Source: JBBQCW01 sp038319025 (lineage in GTDB: Bacteria > Actinomycetota > Thermoleophilia > Solirubrobacterales > Solirubrobacteraceae). Taken from it: a DNA stretch of 49,856 nt. Positions within the stretch are counted from its first letter, which is position 1; each line of letters begins with the position of its first letter. This document shows, in pieces, positions 40,622 to 48,719 of the stretch. Where the stretch lies: the NCBI GenBank assembly GCA_038319025.1, contig JBBQCW010000021.1, positions 1 to 49,856 of the forward strand, in the 5' to 3' direction. A model generated the notes under the pieces. The model made no database searches. It was not told where the DNA came from and saw only the letters and a program-made list of their open reading frames with translations. A program made the translations under genes and the position numbers.

Positions 40622-41200
40622 TCAGCAGGCGTCGTCGGCCGCAGGGCCGGCTAGCAAGGTACGCGCCCAGGGCGTGTCAAGTTCATCAGCGCGCATGGCC
40701 GCAACAACGGTCATGAGCATGCCGTGGGCAAAGAAGTCAGAGACGCGGACATCATCGGCGCCGGTGAGGCGTTGCACGGTGTCCACGATGAGGCCGTACT
40801 GCTCCTGCACGGCGGCGCGAATATCGGGCTCCTCGCACGCGCTGTAGGAGTGCAGCTGGTTGAGCAACATCGTGCGGTCGCTGAGCAACGCCTTGTAGGT
40901 GTCGCCCATCGCGTCGAAGACCGCGTCGACATCCCCGGCGTGCGGCGCAGCAGCATGTTCGAACCCGAGGCGGATGCGCCCCATGCAGCGCTCTAGGCAG
41001 GCGATGTACAGCTCCTGCTTGGTGGGGAACAGGCGGAAGACGTACGCCTGGGAGATGCCGGCATCGTGGGCGATGTCGGTGGTCGGCGTGCCGTAGTAGC
41101 CGCGGCGGGCGAAGTGCGGGATGGCCGCCTCGAGCACGGCCTCGCGCCGCTCCTCGGCGGTCTGCAGCGTGCGGGGAACGGTGGCCGAAGCTTGCATCAT
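40622..41200 (-). CDS. TetR-family repressor of the MFS efflux operon
   Basis: A 192-residue regulator starting MMQASATVPRTLQTAEERREAV at ATG 41200. The helix-turn-helix is TTDIAHDAGISQAYVFRLFPTKQELYIACL (about 40-69). The upstream start (GTG 41224) would put codons inside the operator and is rejected. The inverted repeat GAGGTGTGAGT / ACTCACACCTC spans its promoter, so self-repression is likely, with relief by the compound the pump exports. Confidence 0.92.
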   Translation of the reverse strand: MMQASATVPRTLQTAEERREAVLEAAIPHFARRGYYGTPTTDIAHDAGISQAYVFRLFPTKQELYIACLERCMGRIRLGFEHAAAPHAGDVDAVFDAMGDTYKALLSDRTMLLNQLHSYSACEEPDIRAAVQEQYGLIVDTVQRLTGADDVRVSDFFAHGMLMTVVAAMRADELDTPWARTLLAGPAADDAC

Positions 41201-41203
41201 CAC

Positions 41204-41233
41204 GAGGTGTGAGTATGCACTCACTCACACCTC
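41204..41233. promoter_or_regulatory. 11-bp inverted repeat operator in TetR/MFS promoter
   Basis: GAGGTGTGAGT (41204-41214) and ACTCACACCTC (41223-41233) form a perfect 11-bp inverted repeat with an 8-bp centre. It covers the -10 and spacer of the promoter at 41212-41240. Confidence 0.75.
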
Positions 41234-41240
41234 TTGTCAA
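41212..41240 (-). promoter_or_regulatory. Promoter of TetR/MFS operon
   Basis: Perfect -35 TTGACA (41235-41240, minus strand), a 17-bp spacer, and -10 CATACT (41212-41217). The start codon is 11 nt downstream of the -10. Confidence 0.7.
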
Positions 41241-41244
41241 GCGC

Positions 41245-42834
41245 TCACCCGATCAGCACGCCGGGGTTCAGCAGGCCATGCGGGTCGACGGCGGCCTTTG
41301 CGCCGGCGAGGGCGGCGGCGAAGGCATCAGGGCGCTGGCGGTCATACCAGGGCCGGTGATCGCGGCCCACGGCGTGGTGGTGGGTGATCGTGCCCCCGCC
41401 CGCGATGATCGCGTCGCCAGCCGCCTGCTTGATTTGGGCCCACTGCTCGAGTTCCTCGCCGCGCCGCGCCGGCGCGAGCACGGTGAAGTAGGGCGCAGGG
41501 CCATCTGGGTACACGTGCGTGAACCGGCAACTGACCTGTCCAACGCCGCCGAGCGCGTCGGTGACCGCGCCTGTCACGGCAGCGTGAAACGCGGGGAAGG
41601 CATCCCACGTGACCGCCGTCTCGAACGTCTCGCTGAGGATCCCCATCGCCACAAAGGTGTCGCGCAGGTAAGGCGCGCGCAGGAAGGCGCTGCGCCACGA
41701 GCCGACGGCATCCGCGGCGCCTCCGGCCGCCGACGGGGCAGGCGGGGCATCCCACTCACCGCCGTGCTCGGCGCACAGCGTAAGCCCGCGGGCCAGAGCG
41801 TCCGCGACGTCGTGGTCGGTCGATTCAAATCCGAGTACGAGCAGCGCTGCCGACCCGTCGCCGGCGCCCGTCATCGCTGCCTCGACCGGGTCGATCAGCC
41901 GCAGGTTCGCGGGGTGCAAGCCCGACTGGGCCACCGCCCGCACCGCTTCGGCGCCGGCCGCAAACGACGCAAAACGCACCCCGCGCGACGCGCGGAACGT
42001 GGGGCGCGGCTGCACCCGCACCCACGCCTCAGTGACGATGCCCAGCGTGCCCTCGCTCCCGAGGAGCATCCGGTCCGGCGACACCCCGGCGCCCGAGCCC
42101 GGCAGGCGCCGCGACTCCCACACGCCGCTGCCGGGCGTCACGGCCCGCACCGATTCCACGACGTCGTCGATGTGAGTCCAGACCGTCGCGAAGTGTCCAC
42201 CGGCGCGCGTGACGATCCACCCGCCCAGCGTGGAGAACTCGAACGATTGCGGGTAGAACCGCATCGTCAGGCCGTGGGCGCCCAACTGCTCCTCCAGCAC
42301 CGGCCCGGCGGCGCCCGCCTGGATGCGCGCCGCACGGGAGACGGGGTCAACCTCCAGCACGCGGTCCAGCGCACCGAGGTCCAACGACACCACGCCCGCG
42401 AACGAGCCACCGTCGAACTCGACCCCGCCCACCACGCTCGTGCCGCCGCCGTAGGGAACGACGGCTGCATCCACGTCGTCGGCCCAGGCCAGCACCGCCT
42501 CCACGTCGGCCTCATCGCGGACGCGCATGACGACATCCGGAGGATGGTCGAACCGGCCGCGGAAGCCGCGCACCACGTCGCGATAGGACTTGCCCATCGC
42601 GTGCGACGCGCGGGCGTGAGTCGATGTGTCGGCAATCGGAGCAAGCCGCGCAGGCGCCGGCGGCAGCCGCGGCGCGCTGAGCGTGACGGCCTCCAACGGC
42701 ACCGCCTCCTCCACGTCGGCCGACCCCATCCCGAGGTGGCTCGCGATGCCCGGCGCCGCCTCGCGCATCTGCGCCGCCGTCAGCTGATCGGCCTCGTTGC
42801 CCCAGCCCCAGTGCGCCCGTCGCGTCGTGCTCAT
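41245..42834 (-). CDS. FAD-binding oxidase, alkyldihydroxyacetonephosphate synthase-like
   Basis: A 529-residue enzyme of the FAD-linked oxidase (VAO/PCMH) family. RRAHWGWGNEA near the N-terminus is typical of AGPS-like proteins. The FAD-binding PCMH domain shows VVPYGGGTSVVGGVE, LEVDPVSRAARIQAGA and GSEGTLGIVTEAW. The C-terminal HHHAVGRDH matches the AGPS histidine cluster. In eukaryotes AGPS makes ether lipids; bacterial homologues often act on glycolate, lactate or related hydroxyacids. Start at 42834 (MSTTRRAHWG) is preferred over an ATG three codons upstream. Its 3' end is only 4 bp from the TetR/MFS promoter. Confidence 0.88.
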   Translation of the reverse strand: MSTTRRAHWGWGNEADQLTAAQMREAAPGIASHLGMGSADVEEAVPLEAVTLSAPRLPPAPARLAPIADTSTHARASHAMGKSYRDVVRGFRGRFDHPPDVVMRVRDEADVEAVLAWADDVDAAVVPYGGGTSVVGGVEFDGGSFAGVVSLDLGALDRVLEVDPVSRAARIQAGAAGPVLEEQLGAHGLTMRFYPQSFEFSTLGGWIVTRAGGHFATVWTHIDDVVESVRAVTPGSGVWESRRLPGSGAGVSPDRMLLGSEGTLGIVTEAWVRVQPRPTFRASRGVRFASFAAGAEAVRAVAQSGLHPANLRLIDPVEAAMTGAGDGSAALLVLGFESTDHDVADALARGLTLCAEHGGEWDAPPAPSAAGGAADAVGSWRSAFLRAPYLRDTFVAMGILSETFETAVTWDAFPAFHAAVTGAVTDALGGVGQVSCRFTHVYPDGPAPYFTVLAPARRGEELEQWAQIKQAAGDAIIAGGGTITHHHAVGRDHRPWYDRQRPDAFAAALAGAKAAVDPHGLLNPGVLIG

Positions 42835-42881
42835 AGCGAGCAACCTATCCGCGTTCTGAACCGCCGCGGGCGCAGTCCTCG

Positions 42882-42887
42882 TAGCCT
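42882..42887 (+). promoter_or_regulatory. -10-like box TAGCCT, 8 nt before the Nudix start
   Basis: TAGCCT precedes ATG 42896 by 8 nt; same leaderless pattern as elsewhere. Confidence 0.4.
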
Positions 42888-42895
42888 TAGGGCAG

Positions 42896-43552
42896 ATGAA
42901 CGATCAGCCCGGCATCCTGGCCCGCGGCCCTTGGGCCACCAGCGACGTGACCGCCACATGGCGCAAGGACACTTACGTCGCTGCGCCCGAACACGTGCGG
43001 GCCGCGGATGCGGCCATCCAGGAGCTGCGCGATCGCGACTCCCCCAGCCACGACGGGGTCGCCGCGCGCATGGTCTCCCAGACGCTGCAGGACGGCAGGC
43101 TGCACATCGAACTGCAGCCCATCCGGTGGGGCCTGCGCCTGGTGGAGGGGGACGCTTCGGACAGCATCGCCGCACTGTGCGTGACCCGCGATGCGCAGGG
43201 CCGCTGGCTGGCCGGTCGCCGGGCCGCGTGGCTGTCCACGTGGGCTGGGCGCTGGGCGCTGGGCGCGGGCGGCGCCGTGGATCTGGGCGAAAGCCCGGTC
43301 GACACGCTCGGTCGGGAACTGATGGAGGAGTGGGCCGTCGAGGCGGAGCGGATCCGCGCCGACGCCCTGATTCGCCTGCCGCACCGGATGGTTCTGTTCG
43401 TCGGCAGCGCTTGGCTGCCCGACGGGGCTGAGGTGACGATGGATCACGAGCACGACGCGCATGCGTGGTGGCCCGCCGACATCGCCCAGTGGCCTGAGGA
43501 GGCGGACGCACCGCTGCGCCATATCGCCTCGCTGCTGGCCGCCGCCGACTGA
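42896..43552 (+). CDS. Nudix hydrolase
   Basis: A 218-residue phosphohydrolase. The Nudix box is GAVDLGESPVDTLGRELMEEW (G-x5-E-x7-REL-x-EE), with Trp in place of the usual Gly-rich end. An N-terminal domain of about 90 residues (LQPIRWGLRLVEGDASD) precedes the box, so it may be one of the larger Nudix proteins with a second substrate domain. It cleaves a nucleoside diphosphate linked to another moiety; target unknown. Its stop overlaps the start of the next gene (TGATG). Confidence 0.87.
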   Translation: MNDQPGILARGPWATSDVTATWRKDTYVAAPEHVRAADAAIQELRDRDSPSHDGVAARMVSQTLQDGRLHIELQPIRWGLRLVEGDASDSIAALCVTRDAQGRWLAGRRAAWLSTWAGRWALGAGGAVDLGESPVDTLGRELMEEWAVEAERIRADALIRLPHRMVLFVGSAWLPDGAEVTMDHEHDAHAWWPADIAQWPEEADAPLRHIASLLAAAD

Positions 43553-43851
43553 TGCGCATCACCCGCAACTTCATCAAGTGGGCGTCGTTCGCCTCGTCGA
43601 CCGCGTACACGGTGCTGCTCACGGTCTGGCTGATCCCCGGGCTGCACACGTACGAGATGATCTTCGGCTTCGTCCACGGTGTCGGCTGGTTCTTCATGGT
43701 CGCCCTGGCCTTGCACGGTTTGCGCACCCGTTTGATCGACCTGCGACTGGCTTTGGCGATCGCCATACTTGGGGCGATCGGGCCGTACTTCGGCACCGCG
43801 GAATTCGTTCACCAGGATCATGTCCGCGCCCGCGCACGAGCCGCCGTCTGA
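43552..43851 (+). CDS. DUF3817 small membrane protein
   Basis: A 99-residue protein with three membrane helices: FIKWASFASSTAYTVLLTVWLIPGL, TYEMIFGFVHGVGWFFMVALALHGL, and LRLALAIAILGAIGPYFGTAEFVH. The F-x-H-G-x-x-W motif and length match DUF3817 proteins, common in Actinobacteria. Function unknown. It is translationally coupled to the Nudix gene by a 1-bp overlap. Confidence 0.85.
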   Translation: MRITRNFIKWASFASSTAYTVLLTVWLIPGLHTYEMIFGFVHGVGWFFMVALALHGLRTRLIDLRLALAIAILGAIGPYFGTAEFVHQDHVRARARAAV

Positions 43852-43914
43852 CAAACCTCTGAGCGCTGGGCGCACAGACGCGCCCACCTGAGCGTGCCCC
43901 CGTCCTCATAGCGC

Positions 43915-43920
43915 TAGAGT
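43915..43920 (+). promoter_or_regulatory. -10-like box TAGAGT before kgd
   Basis: TAGAGT lies 15 nt before the ATG at 43936, leaving room for a short leader with a purine-rich AAAAGAA just before the start. Confidence 0.35.
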
Positions 43921-43935
43921 CCGAAGCGAAAAGAA

Positions 43936-46900
43936 ATGGCAGTCGACGCAACGACGATGCAGGTCACCCTTCCCGCCATGGGAGAGTCAGTCACCGAGGG
44001 CACAGTCCTGGAGTGGCACAAGGCCGAGGGTGATTTCATCGAGGCTGACGAGGTTCTCGTCGAGATCTCCACCGACAAGGTGGATGCGGAGGTCCCCTCC
44101 CCGATCTCGGGAACCGTGGTGAAGATTCACGCCGCCGAGGGCGACACCGTGGCCGTCGGTGCCGTACTGGCCGACATCGAGCCAGGAGAAGGCGGCACCG
44201 CTGCGCCCGCCGAGAACGGCTCAGCCCCGGCGGCCAGCAATGGCGCCTCCTCCGACGACGGCCCGGCCTCGGTCGAGATCGTCGAGGTGACGATGCCCGC
44301 GATGGGCGAGTCGGTCACCGAGGGCACCCTGCTCGAATGGCACGTGGCCGAAGGTGGTCAGATCACCGCGGACGACGTGATCGTGGATATCTCCACCGAC
44401 AAGGTCGATGCCGAGGTGCCTTCCCCGGCCACCGGCACCGTCACCGAGATCCTCGCCGCCCCGGGTGACACCGTGGTCGTCGGCCAAGTCCTCGCGCGGA
44501 TCGCCTCCAGCGGCGCCGGCGCTCCTGCGCCCGCCGCGGGCGCGCCCGCAAGCACGCCCACCGCCGCCGCGCCGGCCGCCGCCGCCGTTCCGGATGGCGC
44601 CAAGGTCTCCCCCGTCGCCGCCCGCGTGGCTGCCGCGACGGGCGTCAACCTGGCCTCGGTCACGGGCACCGGGCCGGCGGGCCGCATCACCAAGGCCGAC
44701 GTCCTCTCCACCGACCCCGGCGCGGTCAAGCCCGCCGGCGGCACGGTCGTAAAGGGCGCCGCCGCGATGCTCGCGCGGTACATGGACGAGAGCCGGGCGA
44801 TCCCGACGGCCACCTCCTTCCGCACGATCACCGTGACCGTCATGGACGGCCGGCGCAAGCAGCTCAAGGAGGCCGGGCAGAAGGTCTCCTTCACCCATCT
44901 GATCGCCTACGCGATCGCACTGGCCGCCACCGACGACATGCCGGTCATGGCCCACCACTTCGACACCGTCGACGGCAAGCCAAACCGCTTTGACGACGGC
45001 GCCGTGAACCTCGGCATCGCCGTCGACGTGGAGAAGAAGGACGGCTCGCGCACCCTGATGGTGCCGGTCATCCGCGACGCCGGTCGCCTCAGCTTCACCG
45101 GCTTTCTCGACGCGTTCGGCGACCTCATCGCCCGCGCGCGCACCAACGCGCTGACGGCCGACGACCTGGCCGGCGCCAACATCTCCCTGACCAACCCGGG
45201 CGGCATCGGCACGATCGCCTCGGTGCCCCGTCTGATGGTCGGCCAGGGCACGATCATCGCCACGGGCTCCATCGCCTACCCCGTCGGCCTGGGCAACATC
45301 GGCGCGCAGATCGGCGCCGAGAAGGTCATGTCGATGACCTCGACCTACGACCATCGGATCATCCAAGGCGCGGAGTCCGGCCGTTTCTTGAAGACGGTCG
45401 AGGAGTACCTGCAGGGCGACCACGGGTTCTACGAGAAGGTCTTCGGGGATCTCGGTGCGTCGCTCGGGCCGGCCCCGGAGGCGCCCGCGCCGGCCGCCGT
45501 GGCCACCGCGCCCGCGGCCGCTTCCTCCGGCGCGCCCGACGAGGAGTTGCTGCAGGCCGTCCAGGCCGCGGTGTCGCTCGTCAAGGCCCACCGCACCCAC
45601 GGTCACCTGTCCGCCCGGCTGGACCCGCTGGGCCACGAGCCGATCGGCGACCCGGCGCTGGATCCCGAACCGCTGAGCCTCACCCCCGAGATGATGCGGC
45701 GCATACCCGCGCACATCCTGCGCATGGGCGTCGCGGGGTCGACGCTCGCCGAGGCTCTCCCCCACCTGCGCGAGATCTACTGCGGCACGATCGCCTATGA
45801 GATCGAGCACATCGCCAGCCATCAGCAGCGCGTGTGGTTGCGCAAGGCGATCGAGACGGGTGAGTACCGCCTGACGCTCACGCCCGACGAGCAGAAGAAC
45901 CTGTTCAAGCGCCTGGTCGAGGTCGACGCCTTCGAGCGCTTCATGCACAAGGCGTACCTGGGCCAGAAGCAGTTCTCGATAGAGGGCCTGGACATGACGG
46001 TCCCGATGATCGACGAGGCGATCCAGCTCGCCGCCGGGCAAGGTGCCCGCGAGGTCGTCATCGGCATGGCCCACCGTGGTCGACTGAGCGTGCTGGCCCA
46101 CAACCTGGGCCGTCGGTACGAGACGATCTTCGCCGAGTTCGAAGGTGCCTCCACGCTCGACGCGATCACCACGATCCCGCAGGGTGGCACCGGCGATGTG
46201 AAGTACCACCACGGTGCCCAGGGCAGTTACGAACTGGCCAACGGCGAGTCGGTGCTGGTGAACCTGGAGAGCAACCCCAGCCACCTGGAGTTCGTGCACC
46301 CCGTCGTGCTCGGCGCCACGCGCGCCGCGCAGACCAAGCGCGACACCGGGCAGGCGACCCGCAACACCGATGCCGCCGTGCCGATCGTGCTCCACGGCGA
46401 CGCGGCCTTCCCCGGCCAGGGCGTCGTGGCGGAGTCGCTCAACCTGCAGGGCCTCGACGGGTACAAGGTCGGCGGCGCGCTGCATCTGATCCAGAACAAC
46501 CAGGTCGGCTTCACGACGGACCCCGAGGATTCCCGCTCGACCAGATGGGCCTCAGACCTCGCCAAGGGCTATGACGTCCCGATCATCCACGTCAACGCCG
46601 ACGACGTGGCCGCGTGCATCACCGCCGTGCGCCTGGCCTTCGCCTTCCGCGAGGAGTTTGGTCACGACGTGGTGATCGACCTGATCGGCTACCGGCGCTT
46701 CGGCCATAACGAGACGGACGAGCCGGCCTACACGCAGCCGGAGATGGCCGCGCTGATCAAGACCAAGCCGCGCCTCGCCGACCTGTACGGCGAGCAGCTG
46801 GTGGCCGCGAAGATCATCACCCAGGCCGAGTCAGAGCAGCAGCGCCAAGCTATCTGGGACGAGCTGACGCGCCTGCACCAGGAACTGAAGGAGCGCCTGA

Positions 46901-48183
46901 AGGCCGCCGCCGAAGCGGGCCAGGTGGAGCAGCCCACGGGCGAATACCAGCTCGACCGCTCCATGTCTGCCCCCGTCGAGACGGCCGTCGATGCCGAGAC
47001 GCTGCACCGGCTCAACGCCGAGCTGCTCCAGACGCCCGAGGGCTTCACCGTGCACCCCAAGCTCGTCAAGCAGCTCGAGCGCCGCCGTGACGCGCTGGGC
47101 GAAGCGGGAGGCATCGACTGGGGCCACGCCGAGGCGCTGGCCTTCGCTTCCCTGGTGACCGAAGGCGTCCCGATCCGGCTTACGGGCCAGGACGCCGAGC
47201 GCGGCACGTTCAGCCACCGGCACATGGTCCTGCACGACTCGGTGACCGGGCAGACGGTGTGCCCGATCCAGCGCCTGCCCGACGCCACCGCCACGATGGA
47301 GCTGCACAACTCGCCGCTGAGCGAGACAGCCTGCCTAGGCTTTGAGTACGGCTACTCGCAAGAGGCGCCGGAGACGCTGGTGATCTGGGAGGCGCAGTTC
47401 GGCGACTTCGCCAACGGCGCCCAGGTGATCATCGACCAGTTCATCGTGTCCGGCCTGGCCAAGTGGGGTCAGTCCTCGCGGCTGACGCTGCTGCTGCCGC
47501 ACGGGTACGAGGGCTCAGGCCCGGAGCACTCCTCCGCCCGGCTCGAACGGTTCCTGCAGCTCGCGGCGGAGGGCAACATCCGCGTGGCCAACGTGACCAC
47601 GCCGGCTCAGTACTTCCACCTGATCCGTCGTCAGGCCCTGATCGCCAAGCAGCGCCCCCTGATCGTGATGACCCCCAAGTCGCTGCTGCGCGCGGCCCAG
47701 GCCACCAACCGCATCCAGCACCTCTCCGACACCCAGTTCTACCCCGTCCTGGGCGAGCCCCGGGTGGACATTGAGAAGGTCACGCGACTGGTCCTGTGCA
47801 CCGGCAAGATCTACTACGACCTGGTCGGCGACGCAGGCCGTCAGGACAACCCCGGCGTGGCGATCGGGCGGGTCGAGTTGCTCTATCCATTCCCAGAGCA
47901 GTCGGTGCTCGAGCTGATCCAGCAGTACCCCAACCTCACCGAACTCCTGTGGGCCCAGGAGGAGCCGCGCAACATGGGCGCTCGCGCGCACATGATGCCG
48001 CGCCTGGCGCAGATCACGCCCGACCACATCCACCTGGGTTACGTCGGTCGCCCCGAGCGCGCCTCACCGGGTGAGGGCTACCCCGTGGCGCACGCCGAAG
48101 AGCAGCGCCGCATCCTGGGCACGGCCCTAGATCTGTCGATCCCGGTATCGCAGTACCCCAAGAAAACCCCGGGCGAGCGGTAG
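43936..48183 (+). CDS. kgd: 2-oxoglutarate dehydrogenase: two lipoyl domains, E2 and E1 in one polypeptide
   Basis: A 1415-residue TCA enzyme. Order: lipoyl domain 1 (about 8-82, lipoyl Lys 48 in STDKVD), lipoyl domain 2 (116-190, Lys 156), Ala/Pro-rich linker, peripheral-subunit binding domain (222-258, SPVAARVAAATGVNLASVTGTGPAGRI), E2 acyltransferase domain (about 270-505, His 473 in YDHRIIQGAESG, the actinobacterial form), linker, and the thiamine-diphosphate E1 (about 540-1415, with HGDAAFPGQG, NNQVGFTTDP and GHNETDEPAYTQPEMA). Known OdhA/Kgd proteins of Corynebacterium and Mycobacterium are about 1220-1230 residues and lack lipoyl domains. Only the E3 subunit would be needed from elsewhere. 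A TAGAGT box lies 15 nt upstream. Confidence 0.95.
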   Translation: MAVDATTMQVTLPAMGESVTEGTVLEWHKAEGDFIEADEVLVEISTDKVDAEVPSPISGTVVKIHAAEGDTVAVGAVLADIEPGEGGTAAPAENGSAPAASNGASSDDGPASVEIVEVTMPAMGESVTEGTLLEWHVAEGGQITADDVIVDISTDKVDAEVPSPATGTVTEILAAPGDTVVVGQVLARIASSGAGAPAPAAGAPASTPTAAAPAAAAVPDGAKVSPVAARVAAATGVNLASVTGTGPAGRITKADVLSTDPGAVKPAGGTVVKGAAAMLARYMDESRAIPTATSFRTITVTVMDGRRKQLKEAGQKVSFTHLIAYAIALAATDDMPVMAHHFDTVDGKPNRFDDGAVNLGIAVDVEKKDGSRTLMVPVIRDAGRLSFTGFLDAFGDLIARARTNALTADDLAGANISLTNPGGIGTIASVPRLMVGQGTIIATGSIAYPVGLGNIGAQIGAEKVMSMTSTYDHRIIQGAESGRFLKTVEEYLQGDHGFYEKVFGDLGASLGPAPEAPAPAAVATAPAAASSGAPDEELLQAVQAAVSLVKAHRTHGHLSARLDPLGHEPIGDPALDPEPLSLTPEMMRRIPAHILRMGVAGSTLAEALPHLREIYCGTIAYEIEHIASHQQRVWLRKAIETGEYRLTLTPDEQKNLFKRLVEVDAFERFMHKAYLGQKQFSIEGLDMTVPMIDEAIQLAAGQGAREVVIGMAHRGRLSVLAHNLGRRYETIFAEFEGASTLDAITTIPQGGTGDVKYHHGAQGSYELANGESVLVNLESNPSHLEFVHPVVLGATRAAQTKRDTGQATRNTDAAVPIVLHGDAAFPGQGVVAESLNLQGLDGYKVGGALHLIQNNQVGFTTDPEDSRSTRWASDLAKGYDVPIIHVNADDVAACITAVRLAFAFREEFGHDVVIDLIGYRRFGHNETDEPAYTQPEMAALIKTKPRLADLYGEQLVAAKIITQAESEQQRQAIWDELTRLHQELKERLKAAAEAGQVEQPTGEYQLDRSMSAPVETAVDAETLHRLNAELLQTPEGFTVHPKLVKQLERRRDALGEAGGIDWGHAEALAFASLVTEGVPIRLTGQDAERGTFSHRHMVLHDSVTGQTVCPIQRLPDATATMELHNSPLSETACLGFEYGYSQEAPETLVIWEAQFGDFANGAQVIIDQFIVSGLAKWGQSSRLTLLLPHGYEGSGPEHSSARLERFLQLAAEGNIRVANVTTPAQYFHLIRRQALIAKQRPLIVMTPKSLLRAAQATNRIQHLSDTQFYPVLGEPRVDIEKVTRLVLCTGKIYYDLVGDAGRQDNPGVAIGRVELLYPFPEQSVLELIQQYPNLTELLWAQEEPRNMGARAHMMPRLAQITPDHIHLGYVGRPERASPGEGYPVAHAEEQRRILGTALDLSIPVSQYPKKTPGER

Positions 48184-48223
48184 GAGCCCGCGCTCGCGCG
48201 GTTCGCGAGCGGGCGGTGTGTTG

Positions 48224-48634
48224 ATGGACGAGCTACGGCCATTGCGCGGAGTCGTGATCCCGCTTTCGGAGGTGGTGCTGCGCACGTCGCGCTCCTCGGG
48301 ACCGGGCGGGCAGCACGCAAACGTCACCGCATCCCGGGTGGAGGCGGTGTTCGACGTGGCCGCTTCGGCGTCGCTGACCGAGGCCCAGCGCGACCGGGTC
48401 ATGGGCCGTTGCGGCCCGGTGGTGCGCGCCGTCGCCCAGGATGCCCGCAGCCAGACCCGCAACCGTGAACTGGCGCTCCGACGCCTGGAGGAGCGCCTGG
48501 AGCGGGCGCTTCACGTGGCGCGGCCAAGGACGGCGACCAAGCCCTCCCGCGCCGCCAAGCGCAAGCGGGTCGACGCGAAGAAGGCCCGCGGCGCAACCAA
48601 GGCCGACCGCCGACGCCCGAGCGCGGAGGAGTAG
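48224..48634 (+). CDS. arfB: Peptidyl-tRNA hydrolase ArfB (class I release factor-like, GGQ)
   Basis: A 136-residue ribosome-rescue factor. It has the catalytic GGQ motif in SSGPGGQHANVTASRVEA (Gly-Gly-Gln at about residues 28-30), which hydrolyses peptidyl-tRNA on stalled ribosomes, and a very basic C-terminal tail (KPSRAAKRKRVDAKKARG) that in ArfB/YaeJ enters the empty mRNA channel. There is no codon-recognition domain, as expected for ArfB. The ATG at 48224 is chosen; a GTG at 48218 and TTG at 48221 are alternatives. It follows kgd by about 40 bp and is followed by a strong terminator-like hairpin. Confidence 0.92.
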   Translation: MDELRPLRGVVIPLSEVVLRTSRSSGPGGQHANVTASRVEAVFDVAASASLTEAQRDRVMGRCGPVVRAVAQDARSQTRNRELALRRLEERLERALHVARPRTATKPSRAAKRKRVDAKKARGATKADRRRPSAEE

Positions 48635-48662
48635 GCGCGGTTCCGGGTGCCGCCGCGCCGGC

Positions 48663-48707
48663 CGAGTGCCACATCGTGCCCGGTGGGCGAGCAGATGGTG
48701 GCACTCG
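48663..48707. terminator. Long hairpin between convergent genes
   Basis: CGAGTGCCAC (48663-48672) pairs with GTGGCACTCG (48698-48707), a 10-bp perfect stem, with an inner GCCC-ggt-GGGC hairpin. It lies between arfB and the convergent DUF1028 gene; no T-tract follows, so it may work as a transcription block for both. Confidence 0.55.
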
Positions 48708-48719
48708 ACGACGAGCTCC

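Noticed and set aside
44221..46485. 754-codon minus-strand frame inside the 2-oxoglutarate dehydrogenase gene.
   Set aside because: Antisense to a strongly conserved enzyme, with no domain of its own.
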